Positions 41,139 through 49,138 of a DNA stretch of 64,000 nucleotides are shown one piece after another. The DNA is from Pontiellaceae bacterium B1224 (lineage in GTDB: Bacteria; Verrucomicrobiota; Kiritimatiellia; Kiritimatiellales; Pontiellaceae). A model generated the notes under the pieces. It worked only from the letters and a program-made list of their open reading frames with translations. It was not told where the DNA came from and did no database searches. How positions within the stretch are numbered: the stretch's first letter is position 1; each line of letters starts with the position of its first letter. Made by a program: the position numbers and the translations under genes. The stretch lies in NCBI GenBank assembly GCA_029432815.1, contig JAROBA010000016.1, forward strand, positions 50,983 to 114,982, written 5' to 3'.

Positions 41139-41963
41139 ATGTGGAAATCATTTCATCACCCCGATATATCTCTCCCGGTCGTGCGGCGACGGATCGGTTG
41201 GGAGCTGCTCGAAATGCTGGATATTTTTGGAGATATGGCGACTCACGGTGCGTGGGCATTCCTGCGAAATCGTTCTTATCCGAATCGTACAGCCTATTAT
41301 CAGGCGGTGGGCCGGCTTGCCAAACAGGGCCTTTTGGTGAAGCACCATGGGCTTGATACCCCGCAACTTAGGATTTCTCAGAAAGGGATGGAATCGCTAG
41401 AGGTCTACCTTCGACCGGAAAAGCGGTGGAATCAAAAGTGGAACGGAATTTGGTATATACTCGTATACGATATTCCTGAAGTCGATAGATCGTACCGGAA
41501 TACATTGCGGCAGTTCCTGAAACAACAGCGTATGGGCTGTTTCCAGAAAAGTGTTTGGATCACAGCGCATGATATTCGCCCGCAATATGCCGATTTAGAG
41601 GAGGGAGCTGCTCTTGGAGCCTTCGCTTGTCTCTTTGAAGCGAAAACGGTGCTTGGAATGTCTTCGGAAAAAGTGGTCTGGGAATCGTGGGATTTCGATA
41701 CGCTCTACGACATCCAGAAACGCTTTTGTGAAATCTATGGTGAGAACCTGGAAATCCTTCAGCGTGCCGCTGTTGCCGATCTCGATTCTCTCATGTATTT
41801 AGCCGGAGAGGAGATAGATGCCTATCGCAGCGCATTCGTCCTCGATCCTCTGCTGCCCAATGAATTGCTGCCGCGCGACTACATGGGAAAAGAGGCCTAC
41901 GCGCTCCATTTGAAGCTTGCTAAAGCGATTCGTACAAAGTTGATGGTATTAAATCCAGATTGA
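41139..41963 (+). CDS. PaaX-like protein with winged-helix and Cas2-like domains
   Basis: A 274-residue protein with all three PaaX regions. A winged helix at about residues 15-90 (NRTAYYQAVGRLAKQGLL as recognition region). The Cas2-like ferredoxin domain starts WYILVYDIPEVDRSYRNTLRQFLKQQRMGCFQKSVW, with Asp111 in the position of the conserved Cas2 acid. The helical C-terminal domain has DPLLPNELLPRDYMGKEAY. PaaX of E. coli represses phenylacetate genes and binds a palindrome; no such genes are here. Its stop TGA lies in repeat R2, and R1 covers the region just upstream. So it may be an autoregulator, or the nuclease-fold component of the repeat system. Confidence 0.85.
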   Translation: MWKSFHHPDISLPVVRRRIGWELLEMLDIFGDMATHGAWAFLRNRSYPNRTAYYQAVGRLAKQGLLVKHHGLDTPQLRISQKGMESLEVYLRPEKRWNQKWNGIWYILVYDIPEVDRSYRNTLRQFLKQQRMGCFQKSVWITAHDIRPQYADLEEGAALGAFACLFEAKTVLGMSSEKVVWESWDFDTLYDIQKRFCEIYGENLEILQRAAVADLDSLMYLAGEEIDAYRSAFVLDPLLPNELLPRDYMGKEAYALHLKLAKAIRTKLMVLNPD

Positions 41964-41986
41964 CGATCGTGTATATGGATTTAATA
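41947..41986. repeat. Module repeat R2
   Basis: 11-bp perfect arms TATTAAATCCA (41947-41957) / TGGATTTAATA (41976-41986) around GATTGACGATCGTGTATA. The TGA at 41961-41963 is the PaaX-like stop (protein ends VLNPD). Confidence 0.9.
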
Positions 41987-42031
41987 TCGAACTCAGTATA
42001 TATATATCGAAACATTGCGCTGGGAAGACAC

Positions 42032-42313
42032 ATGGCGAAGAAAAAAGGCAAAATAAAGAAGGGAAAGAGGAGGCTGACTGCTGCCGAAAAACGGGAGAAG
42101 AAGCGGCGGGCGGCAATGTACGAAACGATATTCATCTACGGCAAACAAAAGCGGGTTCGGCGAAGTCCGCCGGAGATCGACTACAGCCGGGTCGATGATC
42201 CAATTTTTTTCACGCAAAATGAAATGTGGGAGGAGCTGTATGCATGGGAGCAGCGGCGTGACGGATTGATTGACCAGGATAGTGACCAAGGGGACGATGG
42301 AATTCCATTTTAG
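42032..42313 (+). CDS. Small protein with basic N-terminus and acidic C-terminus
   Basis: A 93-residue protein. It begins with a Lys/Arg-rich stretch (MAKKKGKIKKGKRRLTAAEKREKKRRAA) and ends with an acidic one (DGLIDQDSDQGDDGIPF). ATG 42032 follows GGAAG. The basic part would suit nucleic-acid binding. Eleven bases before the 433-aa gene and in the same module segment (R2-R3), so co-expressed. No family recognised. Confidence 0.6.
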   Translation: MAKKKGKIKKGKRRLTAAEKREKKRRAAMYETIFIYGKQKRVRRSPPEIDYSRVDDPIFFTQNEMWEELYAWEQRRDGLIDQDSDQGDDGIPF

Positions 42314-42324
42314 GGAAGGGCGAT

Positions 42325-43626
42325 ATGTTTGATAGGGGCCAGGAATTTATATTGAAAGTTGAGGAACGGCAGTTGTTCTTCAACGAACATGATTTCCTGC
42401 CGGTGGAACAGGTGTTCCTCGACCATTCCGAAGAACGGGGAATGGAGATTGAGTCATTTGCATTCAGCCAGTTTCCGTGGATCAAGGTGTGGGTTCAGAA
42501 GTTTGCGGATGGCGTGCTGGATTGCGATGTAAGCGACTTCAAGCCTGCTTCATCCGGTTTCCAAAATCAGGGGGCGAATCTTTCCAATGTTCGGAAACTG
42601 CTATTGTTTGTGGATAGCGGCAAGGTTCTTGAGTTTGCACACGCAAAACCAAAGCCCAAACAAAAACCTGTCGTCCGGAAGCCCCAGCAGACAACTCCCC
42701 GTTCGTTGCCGCATCTTAAGTCTATTCTTCCTCCAGTTTCCAAACAGGAACCCTTTGATGAGACGGTGCATTTTAAGATCCCGCTGGAACAAATTCGTTT
42801 CGCTAAGGGGTGCGCCGAAGTCCAGTGGAGCGGTCACTTGCCGAAGTCGTGTAAGCATGTCCGTCTGGATATGTCCATAAAGAACCGTTTTCTCAGTGAG
42901 AGGCTTAACTGCATCAAACCCTATCTGAGCAAGTGCCTTAACCGAGATAAAGTAAAGGTCAGTTCAACCGTCAGAGTGCATGGAGAGGAAATCACAGTGA
43001 TGACGGTAGCGTCGGATACCATTGCTTCGATTTCTCCTGAACTGATCGGCGAGGTGCGATTCCATTATGCCAAAGGCGAGTTGAGAAATTGGCACAGGCG
43101 TGAGGAGCGGATGATTACCGCCGAGGACTTTTTTCAATCCATCAAAGATGCCGGATTCGGTGATTCGGATTCAGATTTCCTTGCTGATATCCTGCGGGTC
43201 AAGCAGCCAAAGCACGCTGAGCACATTGAATATCTGGCCGGGCTCCACCGTTCCGATCTGATACGGCTTCGTATTGTCAGAACTCCCTTCTCCTTCCTTT
43301 GCTTCCTGACCGGGAAGTCAGGGGGCTACTTTGTCTGGGAAACGCTGGACGGCTCCGATGCAACCTATGTCTGGAAACTGCCCCAACCGATGGAATACTA
43401 TTTGGCCGACCATAGAAAAGAGCTGCGGCGCGGTTTGGATTGGGTGGAGCAGAATCTCGACTGCATCCACGCCTCTGGGCGCAATGAATATTTAGGAGAG
43501 CGGCGCGAAAACTTCGTGCGCATTTTCCACGACTATCAGGATGAGGAAGGCTTCAAACGGTGGAAACAGGAAATCGGCCACCTGCTTGACCATGGAATTG
43601 AAAAACGGATCTGCGATTCAGATTGA
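42325..43626 (+). CDS. 433-residue unknown protein of the repeat-delimited module
   Basis: ATG 42325 behind AGGGAAGGG. No signal peptide or membrane segment. A Pro/Lys-rich linker (AKPKPKQKPVVRKPQQTTP) near residues 110-130 separates two parts. The N-terminal part is small and acidic. The C-terminal part includes FLADILRVKQPKHAEHIEYL and GGYFVWETLDGSDATYVWKLPQPMEYY, then a helical end RENFVRIFHDYQDEEGFKRWKQEIGHLLDHGIEKR. The stop TGA lies inside repeat R3 (protein ends ICDSD). I recognise no domain. It may be a cytoplasmic subunit that binds a partner from this module. Confidence 0.6.
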   Translation: MFDRGQEFILKVEERQLFFNEHDFLPVEQVFLDHSEERGMEIESFAFSQFPWIKVWVQKFADGVLDCDVSDFKPASSGFQNQGANLSNVRKLLLFVDSGKVLEFAHAKPKPKQKPVVRKPQQTTPRSLPHLKSILPPVSKQEPFDETVHFKIPLEQIRFAKGCAEVQWSGHLPKSCKHVRLDMSIKNRFLSERLNCIKPYLSKCLNRDKVKVSSTVRVHGEEITVMTVASDTIASISPELIGEVRFHYAKGELRNWHRREERMITAEDFFQSIKDAGFGDSDSDFLADILRVKQPKHAEHIEYLAGLHRSDLIRLRIVRTPFSFLCFLTGKSGGYFVWETLDGSDATYVWKLPQPMEYYLADHRKELRRGLDWVEQNLDCIHASGRNEYLGERRENFVRIFHDYQDEEGFKRWKQEIGHLLDHGIEKRICDSD

Positions 43627-43649
43627 TGATCGTGCATTTAGATTGCAGA
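43610..43649. repeat. Module repeat R3
   Basis: Imperfect inverted TCTGC (43610-43614) / GCAGA (43645-43649) around GATTGATGATCGTGCATTTAG. The stop of the 433-aa gene is at 43624-43626. The arms are weaker than in R1, R2 and R5, with G-U-type mismatches. Confidence 0.8.
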
Positions 43650-43665
43650 CACTGAAGGAGACAGA

Positions 43666-44613
43666 GTGAAAATAAGATGTCCGATATGCGGAAACGGTAA
43701 GGCGCGGCGGGACTGCCTACTGAAAGGCGGGAGCGAGATTTGTTCGCGTTGTTGTGCGGAAATACGCGGGAGCGAGTGCGGCGATTGCCCGCATTATATC
43801 GAGGTGCTGCGCCATGCGGTGGAGCGGGGCGGCGGTTTACCCAACGGTCACTTCATTGCAGAAATCAATCCGGAAGCGCAGGACAGGGTTGATGAGGTGT
43901 TGGGTTTAGCACTGGGAGGTGATTTTGGTGCGGCATTCGACGGTATGGAGCGGTTGCTTCGGGAATATCCCCGCAATCACGATGTCTATTTCGGCATGGG
44001 GATAGTGCATGCTCTTTCGGACGATAACCGGGAAGCCGCCCGGTGGTTCGAGCAGGCCGTGGCTATTTTCCCAGTCTTTGCAGAGGGGTATTACAATCTG
44101 GGTGTCGCCTATAAAAAAAGTGCTGAACTGGGTAAGTCGATCAAGGCATATCGCAAGGCCATTGAGTATGGTGAACCACAGGAGGAGTATTATCAGCACG
44201 CGAAGTCAGATCTCAAAATGTTTGCCAAAGTGATTTCCAAAAACGACAGAGTGGATCTGGATGATTATGTTGCCTCCTCCGAACGGTTTGCGCAGGGATT
44301 CGAGTTGATGGAGCAGGGGAGGTGGGAGAAGGCGGTGGTGGAATTCAGGGTCGCCGCTTCTCGGCATTTCCACAATGCCCCGACCCACGGGAACATGGGC
44401 TTGTGCTATGCCCAGTTGGGCCGCAAGGCCGAGGCGCTGGCTGAGTTGGATCTCGCCCTCGACATCGATCCCGAATATGAACCCGCCATGACGAACCGGG
44501 TGGTTGCGGAGAAGATGGAAGAGGGCAAACCATTGGAAGGTGTCGAGTTTCAGTCGATTAACTTTGTCGAGCAACAGCTCAAGCAAAAGCAGGAGAACTG
44601 TGATCCTGATTGA
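43666..44613 (+). CDS. Zinc-ribbon/TPR protein of the repeat-delimited module
   Basis: A 315-residue protein starting at GTG 43666 with AAGGAG five bases upstream. The N-terminus is Cys-rich (CPICGNGKARRDCLL...CSRCCAEIRGSECGDCPHY, about nine Cys in 45 residues) and should bind zinc. TPR-like helical pairs follow from about residue 90: YFGMGIVHALSDDNREAARWFEQAVAIFPVFAEGYYNLGVAYKKSAELGKSIKAYRKAIEYG, and later FHNAPTHGNMGLCYAQLGRKAEALAELDLALDIDPEYEPA. It probably scaffolds protein or nucleic-acid contacts. It ends NCDPD with the TGA inside R4. Confidence 0.7.
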   Translation: MKIRCPICGNGKARRDCLLKGGSEICSRCCAEIRGSECGDCPHYIEVLRHAVERGGGLPNGHFIAEINPEAQDRVDEVLGLALGGDFGAAFDGMERLLREYPRNHDVYFGMGIVHALSDDNREAARWFEQAVAIFPVFAEGYYNLGVAYKKSAELGKSIKAYRKAIEYGEPQEEYYQHAKSDLKMFAKVISKNDRVDLDDYVASSERFAQGFELMEQGRWEKAVVEFRVAASRHFHNAPTHGNMGLCYAQLGRKAEALAELDLALDIDPEYEPAMTNRVVAEKMEEGKPLEGVEFQSINFVEQQLKQKQENCDPD

Positions 44614-44635
44614 TGATCGTGTATTTGAATCGCAG
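44598..44635. repeat. Module repeat R4
   Basis: CTGTGATCC (44598-44606) and GAATCGCAG (44627-44635) are wobble-complementary arms around TGATTGATGATCGTGTATTT. The stop of the TPR gene is at 44611-44613. Confidence 0.8.
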
Positions 44636-44665
44636 ATTCCCTGGCAGACGATTGAATGAAAAACG

Positions 44666-44898
44666 TAAAGCGAAGAAAATCCTGAACCCTGCCAAGGCGA
44701 CTGCGACCGGATCAACGAATACATGTAGCCCGACGACATCGTGCTCGACGAAGCCCAGCGCATTAAGAACCGGAACTGGATGGCATTGCTTTCGGCAACC
44801 ATTGGGATGAGCAAATCGTCATTTTCATGGAAACTTCCCGCGCAAAAGATATTCCCGTCCCCCTTGAAATCACGGAAACCATATTAAATCCAAAGTGA
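44666..44898 (+). pseudogene. Decayed SNF2-family helicase segment with a repeat-linked C-terminal tail
   Basis: Two fragments are visible between R4 and R5. Frame 44699 onward reads DCDRINEYM, TAG (44726-44728), then PDDIVLDEAQRIKN, the DEAQ Walker B motif II block of SNF2 helicases (typically INxYxPDxVVLDEAQRIKNW). In another frame 44809-44898 reads EQIVIFMETSRAKDIPVPLEITETILNPK and stops at TGA 44896, inside R5, exactly as PaaX-like ends with VLNPD. So this unit was once a longer gene whose end also sat in the repeat. It cannot encode a functional helicase. Confidence 0.6.
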
Positions 44899-44922
44899 CG
44901 ATCGTGCATTTGGATTTAATAT
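44881..44922. repeat. Module repeat R5 (right end)
   Basis: 14-bp perfect arms ATATTAAATCCAAA (44881-44894) / TTTGGATTTAATAT (44909-44922) flank GTGACGATCGTGCA. It is closest to R2 and R1 and marks the right end of the module. Confidence 0.9.
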
Positions 44923-44976
44923 GCAGGGCAAACCGGCTGGGTAACTTTTTTGTCCGAATATTGCTACTGCGGTGAG

Positions 44977-46917
44977 CTATCGTTTGAGGATCTTCTGTGC
45001 TTCAGCTGCGAGCTCGGCATCCGGGCTTTGGGCAAGCTTTTCCAGAATTGGTTTGGCGGAACCTCTTAGCGTCCTCTGGCGTGCGATTTCACAAATGGCC
45101 CAGCCGGCTTCTGTGGCGACCGCCGGGTTATCAAGCTGTGCGGTCAGGAAATCGAGCACCTGTTTGTTTTTATGCTGCTTCACACAGCCGATAATACTTT
45201 TTAGATCGGCCGGGCGATCGGTTGCAACAGCGGCGTTCTCGCACATGGCCAGATTTTCTGAGGGATCTTTCACAGTATAGGCCAGCCGAATGTAACCCCG
45301 CAGCGCAAGCACCTGAAGTTTTTCGGAATCCGCCGCCGTTGCAATTTCCAGCAGCTGATCGGCGGCATCGAGCGTCGGCCAGTTGGCCAGACCACGGACT
45401 GCGGCATCCTGAACTTTCGGGTCGGAGCTTGTCAGTGCCTGCGTCAGCACAACACGAGAATCTTCGCCGCCAATCCCGCCGAGCACCCGCACGAGAGCAT
45501 ATTCAGCCTCGCCTGCGGCGTTGCCGTAAGCGGCAATCAATGGTTGAGCGCATGCATTCTTATCGGAGAAGCGTTGGGCCGCCACGATGATCGACTTCTC
45601 CAAGGCAGCGGTTTTCTTTTGGTTATCGGAGTTCTGTATCAGCTCGGCGTAGCATTGGAAATCTTCCATCTGAATGAGATCAGCCATCCCATCGATGGCT
45701 GCTTTGCTACTCCGGCTCCAGTCGCCGTTTGCAATTTCCACGAAGGCAGGGAGGGCGCCAGCCGCCTGACGGGCGGTCAGGCATTCGATCATTTTACTCT
45801 GTACCTTTTCATCATCGGAAGTTTCCAGTGTCTGGATAAGGGCAGCATCGCAACCCGGGGCATTTAACCCGCAGAGGGATTCATAGGCAACGGGGTTATC
45901 TATGGCCGCGACGAGAAGCGGCTGAATCGATTTGGTTTCTCCAAGGTTTTCCAATGCCTGGAACGCGGCGTCCCGAACAGAGACGTTCTCATTTTTTGTA
46001 AGGGCAAGGATCGCGGTCTCGGCAGTGGTCGCCTTGCGGTCGGCCAGTTCGTTGATGAGGAGCACCTGGTTTTCCGGATCGCATTCGCCCAGCCCCTGGA
46101 TTAACCCGGCTGTTGAAAGCATCGGGAGCAATCCGATGGCTGTATTTCTATGCCTGGGGTTGTCACTTTCCAGGATGGCGAGCACCTCCGGGGTAAATTT
46201 TTTCGGCGCGAGTTTGGTGATTCCAATCAGGCATGCGGCTTGAATCTGCGGGTTTTTATCGAAACGGTATTCCATGAAAATGTTAGCGGCTTGTTTTATG
46301 CTCAATGATCGTGCTGCCTCCATCCGGGCGAGTTTCCAATCATTGGAAAGTGCCGGTTGCGGGTTTGCTTTTGTGAGCGCCTGTACGGCTTTTTCCCCGC
46401 CGATATCGCCGAGGGCCGTGATGGCGGCAAACTGCATCTCGGCGCTTTGGCTCTCTAGATATGGGGCAATGGCCTCGACCGAGTTTTCTGATCCGCGCTG
46501 GCCGAGTGTGCCGATGATTCCGATCTGCTGCTCAGTTCCAACGGTTGGAAGCGCGGCAATCAGCGCTTCGTTGGCATCCGGGGTTTCCAGACTTTGGAAA
46601 ACGCGGCGCACAAACTGAGCGAGAACCGGGTTGCCAAGCTCCGGAGCAAGCACCGGAACGCTGGCCTCGGAGGCGCAATAGCGCAGCATGCGGCAGGTAT
46701 ATTGTTTGCCTGCCAGCGTGGTTTCCGAGGATTGGAAGATTTCCAGCAGTTCAAGTTCGAGCTTCGGCATCGCTTCCGGCGATGTGCTGAAAACGATGGC
46801 CTCGATTGGCTGGCGGACGTCCTGCCCTTGTTCCGGCGTCAGCGTTTTGATGGCTTCGAGCTGCGCACTCGCCACCGAGGCGGCGAGCAACAGACTGAGT
46901 GTGAGTATTCGCGGCAT
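44977..46917 (-). CDS. Secreted HEAT-repeat protein
   Basis: A 646-residue protein with signal peptide (RILTLSLLLAASVASAQ), start ATG 46917. It is built of HEAT/PBS-lyase-type helical repeats throughout, such as IAPYLESQSAEMQFAAITALGDIGGEKAVQALTK and LTSSDPKVQDAAVRGLANWPTLDAADQLLEIA. It likely acts as a protein-interaction scaffold in the periplasm. It is last in the carbohydrate operon, next to the ThuA-like gene. Five palindromes or near-copies lie within it (45949, 46334, 46536, 46585, 46721). Confidence 0.8.
   Translation of the reverse strand: MPRILTLSLLLAASVASAQLEAIKTLTPEQGQDVRQPIEAIVFSTSPEAMPKLELELLEIFQSSETTLAGKQYTCRMLRYCASEASVPVLAPELGNPVLAQFVRRVFQSLETPDANEALIAALPTVGTEQQIGIIGTLGQRGSENSVEAIAPYLESQSAEMQFAAITALGDIGGEKAVQALTKANPQPALSNDWKLARMEAARSLSIKQAANIFMEYRFDKNPQIQAACLIGITKLAPKKFTPEVLAILESDNPRHRNTAIGLLPMLSTAGLIQGLGECDPENQVLLINELADRKATTAETAILALTKNENVSVRDAAFQALENLGETKSIQPLLVAAIDNPVAYESLCGLNAPGCDAALIQTLETSDDEKVQSKMIECLTARQAAGALPAFVEIANGDWSRSSKAAIDGMADLIQMEDFQCYAELIQNSDNQKKTAALEKSIIVAAQRFSDKNACAQPLIAAYGNAAGEAEYALVRVLGGIGGEDSRVVLTQALTSSDPKVQDAAVRGLANWPTLDAADQLLEIATAADSEKLQVLALRGYIRLAYTVKDPSENLAMCENAAVATDRPADLKSIIGCVKQHKNKQVLDFLTAQLDNPAVATEAGWAICEIARQRTLRGSAKPILEKLAQSPDAELAAEAQKILKR
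46334..46348. repeat. Iterated palindrome TTCCAA-TCA-TTGGAA
   Basis: Perfect copy inside the HEAT-repeat gene. Confidence 0.85.
46536..46550. repeat. Iterated palindrome TTCCAA-CGG-TTGGAA
   Basis: Perfect copy inside the HEAT-repeat gene. Confidence 0.85.
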
Positions 46918-46927
46918 GTAAATTACT

Positions 46928-47806
46928 CTATTTAATTTCGTCCGGCACGTTGTAGTCGCCGAGGGCATATTGAATGCCGGCAAGGTAGTGTTCGAGAATG
47001 GGCGTATTCCAGAAAATGGCGTGGTTGTGGCCCATGGAGCAATAGAACACACGGCCGTCGCCTTCCGGCCGAACCCAGGTGACGCCGAAGTCGCCGTCGG
47101 TACGTTCGACCTTTTTCGGATTCCCGCCTTTAACGGCTGCGGTGTCGGGGTCGTCCATATCGAGGCTGACAATCACGCGCTGATTGTCGCGGGAGTAGGG
47201 GTCTTTAAACTGATAGATCTCGTCGGTCACCTTAAAGGATTCGCCGTGGAAACATTCGTTGATCGGATGGTCCGGCTCGTCGAGTTTCATCTGAACGGTG
47301 CATTTTGCCGTCCAGGGGTGTTGGCAGAACAGGCCGCCCATCATTTTTGCGCCTTCTTCCCATTCGTAGAAGTTGTCGGTGGCGGCGTGGATTCCGATGA
47401 TGCCTTTTCCGCTTCGTACAAATTTAAGCAGGGCTTCGCGCTGTTCTGGAGTCGGGTCGAGTTTGGTGGTGCTCATGAACAAAACGGCATCGTATTGCTC
47501 AAGATCGGCATCGTTAAAGACGTCCAGATCTTTGGTTTCATCAATGGTATAGGCACCGGTCTGTTCGCCCATCAGCTCAACGGCAGCAACGCCGATCGGA
47601 ATGGCTCTGTGCACATAGCCTTCGCAGCGGGTCACCACGAGAATCTTCCGATCTTTGGAAGGTTTGGCCGGTGCCTTTTTCGGCAGCGCGGCTTTTACTT
47701 TTTCAACGTTTTCGGGTTTGGCTGGACCGAGGTTATTTTTGTTTTTGGCGGCCGACGCGCCGGAGGCAATGACGATGGCGGAGAGCATGGTTATTATTTT
47801 CTTCAT
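46928..47806 (-). CDS. Secreted ThuA-like domain protein
   Basis: A 292-residue protein, ATG 47806, signal peptide (KKIITMLSAIVIASGASAAK). ThuA hallmarks: RKILVVTRCEGYVHRAIPIGVAAVELMGEQTG, YDAVLFMSTTKLDPTPEQREALLKFVRSGKGIIGIHAATDNFYEW, MMGGLFCQHPWTAKCTVQMK and DGDFGVTWVRPEGDGRVFYCSMGHNHAIFWNTPILEHYLAGIQYALG. This is a glutamine-amidotransferase-like fold used in sugar metabolism (trehalose utilisation in rhizobia). It lies 10 bases upstream of the HEAT-repeat gene and is co-transcribed with the Gfo/Idh/MocA enzymes. Confidence 0.85.
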   Translation of the reverse strand: MKKIITMLSAIVIASGASAAKNKNNLGPAKPENVEKVKAALPKKAPAKPSKDRKILVVTRCEGYVHRAIPIGVAAVELMGEQTGAYTIDETKDLDVFNDADLEQYDAVLFMSTTKLDPTPEQREALLKFVRSGKGIIGIHAATDNFYEWEEGAKMMGGLFCQHPWTAKCTVQMKLDEPDHPINECFHGESFKVTDEIYQFKDPYSRDNQRVIVSLDMDDPDTAAVKGGNPKKVERTDGDFGVTWVRPEGDGRVFYCSMGHNHAIFWNTPILEHYLAGIQYALGDYNVPDEIK

Positions 47807-47825
47807 GGCATAGATTCCTTTTGGT

Positions 47826-49115
47826 TTAGAGCACCCAGGGTTCGCGATATGCACGCGTTAACAAGCCGCTGGCGACGGGATCGCCAATGAACGTTTCGGT
47901 ATCGGGATTCCATTTGAGGGTACGGCCGGTATAGATGGCCATTTCGCCGAGCAGGCCCGCACTGATGGAGCGGTGTCCGACTTCCGCCGGGCAAATTGTT
48001 TCCTTACGGCTGCGAACACAATCGACAAAGTTTTGATAGTGGTCGCGGCTTTGGTAGAGGTGAATTCCATTGGACGGAATCGGATCTTTCAAAATGGCCG
48101 GGTTACTGGCTTCAATCTTTCCCCGGGTTACTAGAAGTTCACCCTCCTCCCCGACAAAGCGAACGCCGGCACCGTATTTACTGGTTACTTTAAGCAAGGA
48201 ACCATCGGCATATTTCAAGTCGAAGTTGAAGTCGGTGATGACGTTGAACAGGCCGGAATCGGGAATACTTCCCGTGCCGGAAATCTCCACGGGACCGGTT
48301 CGGTCGAGGCCGAGGCCCCAATGCGCAATGTCGATATTGTGCCCGGACCAATCGGTTATCTGTCCCCCGGAAAAATCGCGCAACCAGCGCCAGTTCCAGT
48401 GCATGCCGCCGCCATGCGGACTCCCCAGATTACGATGCGGCTGCGATGGTGCCGGACCGAGCCACATATCGAAGTCGAATCCCTCGGGCACCGGGGTCGG
48501 GGTGGGGTTTCCTCCGCCCTTTCCGGCGGGCAGCCGCGCTTCGGCAAACTTGATTTTACCCAGCCGCCCGTTGCGAACCAGCTCGCAGGCAAGGCGGAAG
48601 CGGCCATCGGAGCGCTGCTGCGAACCGGTCTGCCAGATGATGCCGTTGCGCTCAACAGCATCCACAATCGCGCGTCCTTCGGCAATGGTGCGGGCGAGCG
48701 GTTTCTGGCCGTAAATATCTTTTCCGGCGTTGGCCGCCGCCACACAGATAATGCCGTGCCAGTGGTCGGGCAGGGCATGGAAGACGGCATCAATGTCATC
48801 GCGAGCCAGCAGCTCGCGATAATCATTGTAGGTGGTGCAGTCGGTATTTCCGTATTTGTCGTCGATGGTTTTCTTGGCGGTGTTGCGGTGCTTCTGATCG
48901 ACATCGCACACGGCGAGCAGTCGGGTTCCATCAAGATGAAGGAGGCCTTTCAGATCGCCCATGCCCTTCGACCCGGTGCCGATGCCGCCGATGGTGATGG
49001 TGTTGCTCGGAGCTGTGGCACCGAATACGGAGGAGGGCACTATGGCCGGAAAACCCGCTGCGGCTCCGGCAATGACCGAGGTTTTCAACAGGTTCCTTCT
49101 GGATAAGGTTTTCAT
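47826..49115 (-). CDS. Gfo/Idh/MocA-family oxidoreductase with Tat-like signal
   Basis: A 429-residue protein. ATG 49115 begins MKTLSRRNLLKTSVIAGAAAGFPAIVPSS, a twin-arginine signal (S-R-R-N-L-L-K). NAD(P) fold NTITIGGIGTGSKGMGDLKGLLHLDGTRLLAVCDVDQ; the EK motif region is degenerate (GQKPLARTIAEGRAIVDAVE, with QKP where EKP is usual). DWSGHNIDIAHWGLG carries the catalytic-type His. It probably works on a sugar in the periplasm. In the carbohydrate operon, 19 bases before the ThuA-like gene. Confidence 0.88.
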   Translation of the reverse strand: MKTLSRRNLLKTSVIAGAAAGFPAIVPSSVFGATAPSNTITIGGIGTGSKGMGDLKGLLHLDGTRLLAVCDVDQKHRNTAKKTIDDKYGNTDCTTYNDYRELLARDDIDAVFHALPDHWHGIICVAAANAGKDIYGQKPLARTIAEGRAIVDAVERNGIIWQTGSQQRSDGRFRLACELVRNGRLGKIKFAEARLPAGKGGGNPTPTPVPEGFDFDMWLGPAPSQPHRNLGSPHGGGMHWNWRWLRDFSGGQITDWSGHNIDIAHWGLGLDRTGPVEISGTGSIPDSGLFNVITDFNFDLKYADGSLLKVTSKYGAGVRFVGEEGELLVTRGKIEASNPAILKDPIPSNGIHLYQSRDHYQNFVDCVRSRKETICPAEVGHRSISAGLLGEMAIYTGRTLKWNPDTETFIGDPVASGLLTRAYREPWVL

Positions 49116-49138
49116 AATGCCCTCGTGGTAATCTGTAG

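Noticed and set aside
41090..44922. A CRISPR array
   Set aside because: The repeats are hundreds of bases apart with genes between them, and no short regular spacers exist. The Cas2-like domain belongs to a complete PaaX-type protein.
41090..44922. A classical integron cassette array
   Set aside because: No integrase gene and no GTTRRRY/RYYYAAC core pairs are seen. Only the general idea of a site at each gene end is similar.
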